The notes under the pieces: model-generated
Seen by the model: the letters and a program-made list of their open reading frames with translations, nothing else
Told to the model about the DNA's origin: nothing
Database searches by the model: none
Shown: positions 63,190 through 64,000 of the stretch, in pieces
How the letters are laid out: every line of letters starts with the position of its first letter
Position numbering within the stretch: the first letter of the stretch is position 1
DNA from: Corynebacterium sp. NML130628
Lineage (GTDB): Bacteria > Actinomycetota > Actinomycetes > Mycobacteriales > Mycobacteriaceae
Direction: 5' to 3'
Length of the DNA stretch: 64,000 nt
NCBI RefSeq assembly: GCF_001875665.1
Contig: NZ_MLAL01000021.1
Span: forward strand, 1-64,000
Program-made: the position numbers and the translations under genes

Positions 63190-63267
63190 GACACCAAATT
63201 CCCCCACCCAAACCCGGCGCCCTGGGGAAACGCTCATACCCCGTCCCCAAAAACAGGAATTTGGTGC
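63190..63267 (+). repeat. Type A intergenic repeat, copy 12
   Basis: 78 bp with ends GACACCAAATTCC and GGAATTTGGTGC and core GGCGCCCTGGGGAAACGC, in direct orientation 16 bp after copy 11. The two share CGCTCAT after the core, suggesting local duplication. Confidence 0.88.
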
Positions 63268-63284
63268 GCACCCCTCAAACCATC

Positions 63285-63336
63285 GACACCAAACACAAAA
63301 CCCGCCGCACCACCCAACAAAAGGTGGCGCGACGGG
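63285..63336 (-). terminator. Intrinsic terminator of the 36-aa peptide gene
   Basis: On the minus strand, arms CCCGTCGCGCCACC and GGTGGTGCGGCGGG form a near-perfect 14-bp stem (63301-63336), followed by TTTTGTGTTT. It starts 18 bp after the peptide stop. Confidence 0.8.
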
Positions 63337-63353
63337 CGGAAACAAGCGAGGAC

Positions 63354-63464
63354 CTAGAACAGCCCCATGCCGTACGCGATGGTGGAGGACGTGGAGGAGC
63401 CGAAGTGAATCAGCTCGCCGAGGACGGTGTTGATAGCAACCTGCATGGACTCGATCGGGTTCAT
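63354..63464 (-). CDS. 36-residue peptide, possible porin-like or envelope peptide
   Basis: The peptide MNPIESMQVAINTVLGELIH then FGSSTSSTIAYGMGLF. It has a ribosome-binding site (GAAGG 8-10 nt upstream) and its own strong terminator, so it is a real single-gene unit. The first half is amphipathic helical and the second half is small and polar with an aromatic end. Corynebacterial cell-wall porins such as PorA and PorH are similarly short, lack signal peptides and are mycolated; placement between two mycolyltransferase genes makes this idea attractive. No homologue was recognised. Confidence 0.65.
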   Translation of the reverse strand: MNPIESMQVAINTVLGELIHFGSSTSSTIAYGMGLF

Positions 63465-63590
63465 TGCAACTACCTTCTTTCAAAGAGAAATTCTGTACGA
63501 ATGAAATACTTCCCACATTCTTGCATGAAACGCCGAACGAAGTGGCATCAGAAGCCCCAATTGTCACATCTGTAAAGTAGGATGTCTTTC
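63465..63590. promoter_or_regulatory. Divergent promoter region between the peptide and the second mycolyltransferase
   Basis: 126 bp serving the minus-strand peptide gene and the plus-strand esterase gene. AT-rich stretches (GAAATTCTG, TGTAAAGTAGG) can act as -10 regions. No defined operator was recognised. Confidence 0.4.
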
Positions 63591-64000
63591 ATGTTGAAGC
63601 GCATCACTCGTTCGGTTGTGGCTGCAGCGATGGCTGTGGCCATTCCTTTGTCTGCTGTCCAGACTGTTCCGGCCCTCACGCCCAAGGCGGTAGCCCAGTC
63701 TGTGGGCACCGTGAAGCCCTGGAATGCTGTCGAGAATCCGCCGTTGGCGAAGACGGATGGGAAGCCGCAGAAGTGGGTGAGCCAGGTCGACCATAAGCGG
63801 GTGCTGAGCTACTTGGTGTATTCGCCGTCGATGCGTCGGGATATTCCGGTGGCGGTGTTGCCTGCGACGAATACTGCTGGGCAGCGCGTGCAGAACGCGC
63901 CGACGATTTACTTGCTCAATGGCGCTGGTGGTGCGGAGCAGCACCAGGACTGGTTGAGTATGAGTGATGCTCGTGACTTTTTTGCGGGTAAGGGCGTCAA
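63591..64000 (+). CDS. Trehalose corynomycolyltransferase-type esterase, cut by the window end
   Basis: The first 136 residues of a second Ag85/Cmt-family protein: a signal peptide (MLKRITRSVVAAAMAVAIPL, cleavage probably near VPALTPKAVAQ), then VLSYLVYSPSMRRDIPVAVL and the family motif [17 protein letters not shown]. The corresponding segment of the first copy reads [17 protein letters not shown]. An in-frame ATG at 63582 is an alternative start. The catalytic Ser and His lie beyond the window. Confidence 0.85.
   Translation, partial: MLKRITRSVVAAAMAVAIPLSAVQTVPALTPKAVAQSVGTVKPWNAVENPPLAKTDGKPQKWVSQVDHKRVLSYLVYSPSMRRDIPVAVLPATNTAGQRVQNAPTIYLLNGAGGAEQHQDWLSMSDARDFFAGKGV

Noticed and set aside
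63285-63297. Extra type A left end (GACACCAAACAC)
   Set aside because: There is no core or right end, and the bases are the T tract side of the peptide-gene terminator.

Overview
The window is a chromosomal segment of a Corynebacterium species (order Mycobacteriales). The GC content is high. It carries envelope and redox genes typical of the group: two trehalose corynomycolyltransferase-type esterases, mshA of mycothiol synthesis, the senX3-regX3-gpmA block, an LmeA-type protein, ribosomal protein bS22 and a three-gene menaquinone-type succinate dehydrogenase. Several genes appear to be leaderless, which is common in this group. The species cannot be named from the sequence. No rRNA, tRNA or CRISPR array was recognised.

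Layout. Positions 1-12 kb are accessory and decaying. They hold an IS21-type IstB remnant with its terminal repeats, an MFS pump with a divergent TetR regulator and two operator copies, and a head-gene remnant of a prophage (scaffold and capsid genes, each broken by a 1-nt frameshift). They also hold an ImmA-type metalloprotease/DUF4411 pair, a frameshifted ATPase-exonuclease-BRCT gene, a TipA-like MerR regulator, an aldehyde dehydrogenase and a HEPN/Abi-like fragment. From 12 to 34 kb lies a heme and cytochrome c block on the minus strand: hemA, hemC, a hemD fusion, hemB, a membrane protein, a P-type ATPase homologue lacking its catalytic residues, hemE, the hemY-type oxidase, hemL, a phosphatase, then the TlpA, CcdA, ResB and CcsA parts of system II cytochrome c maturation. 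Together these make tetrapyrrole and attach heme to exported apocytochromes. From 34 to 47 kb come a HAD hydrolase, bS22, a BldC-like regulator, proC, ppx, regX3/senX3, gpmA, a secreted trypsin-like protease, mshA and a MinD-like ATPase. From 47 to 55 kb come two tandem acyl-CoA synthetases, murB, a DUF2505 protein, a methyltransferase, an LmeA-like protein and small membrane proteins. From 55 to 64 kb come sdhCAB, lpd and two mycolyltransferase genes flanking a 36-residue peptide gene; the second is cut by the window end.

The most unusual signal is a family of intergenic repeats at 12, 20, 22-23, 35, 44, 60 and 63 kb. The main type (A, twelve copies including one degenerate, 76-79 bp) has 12-13 bp terminal inverted repeats, GACACCAAATTCC and GGAATTTGGTGC, around a conserved core GACCTGGGGAAACG. 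One copy (type B) keeps the core but has an entirely different, self-complementary pair of ends. Two 105-bp copies (type C) have GGGAACT ends, and one of them carries the same core. The copies sit mostly at gene 3' ends and often in pairs. One group surrounds a small gene resembling the biotin synthase auxiliary protein family and removes its normal ends. This looks like a mobile or structured-RNA repeat family built on one core with exchangeable stems.
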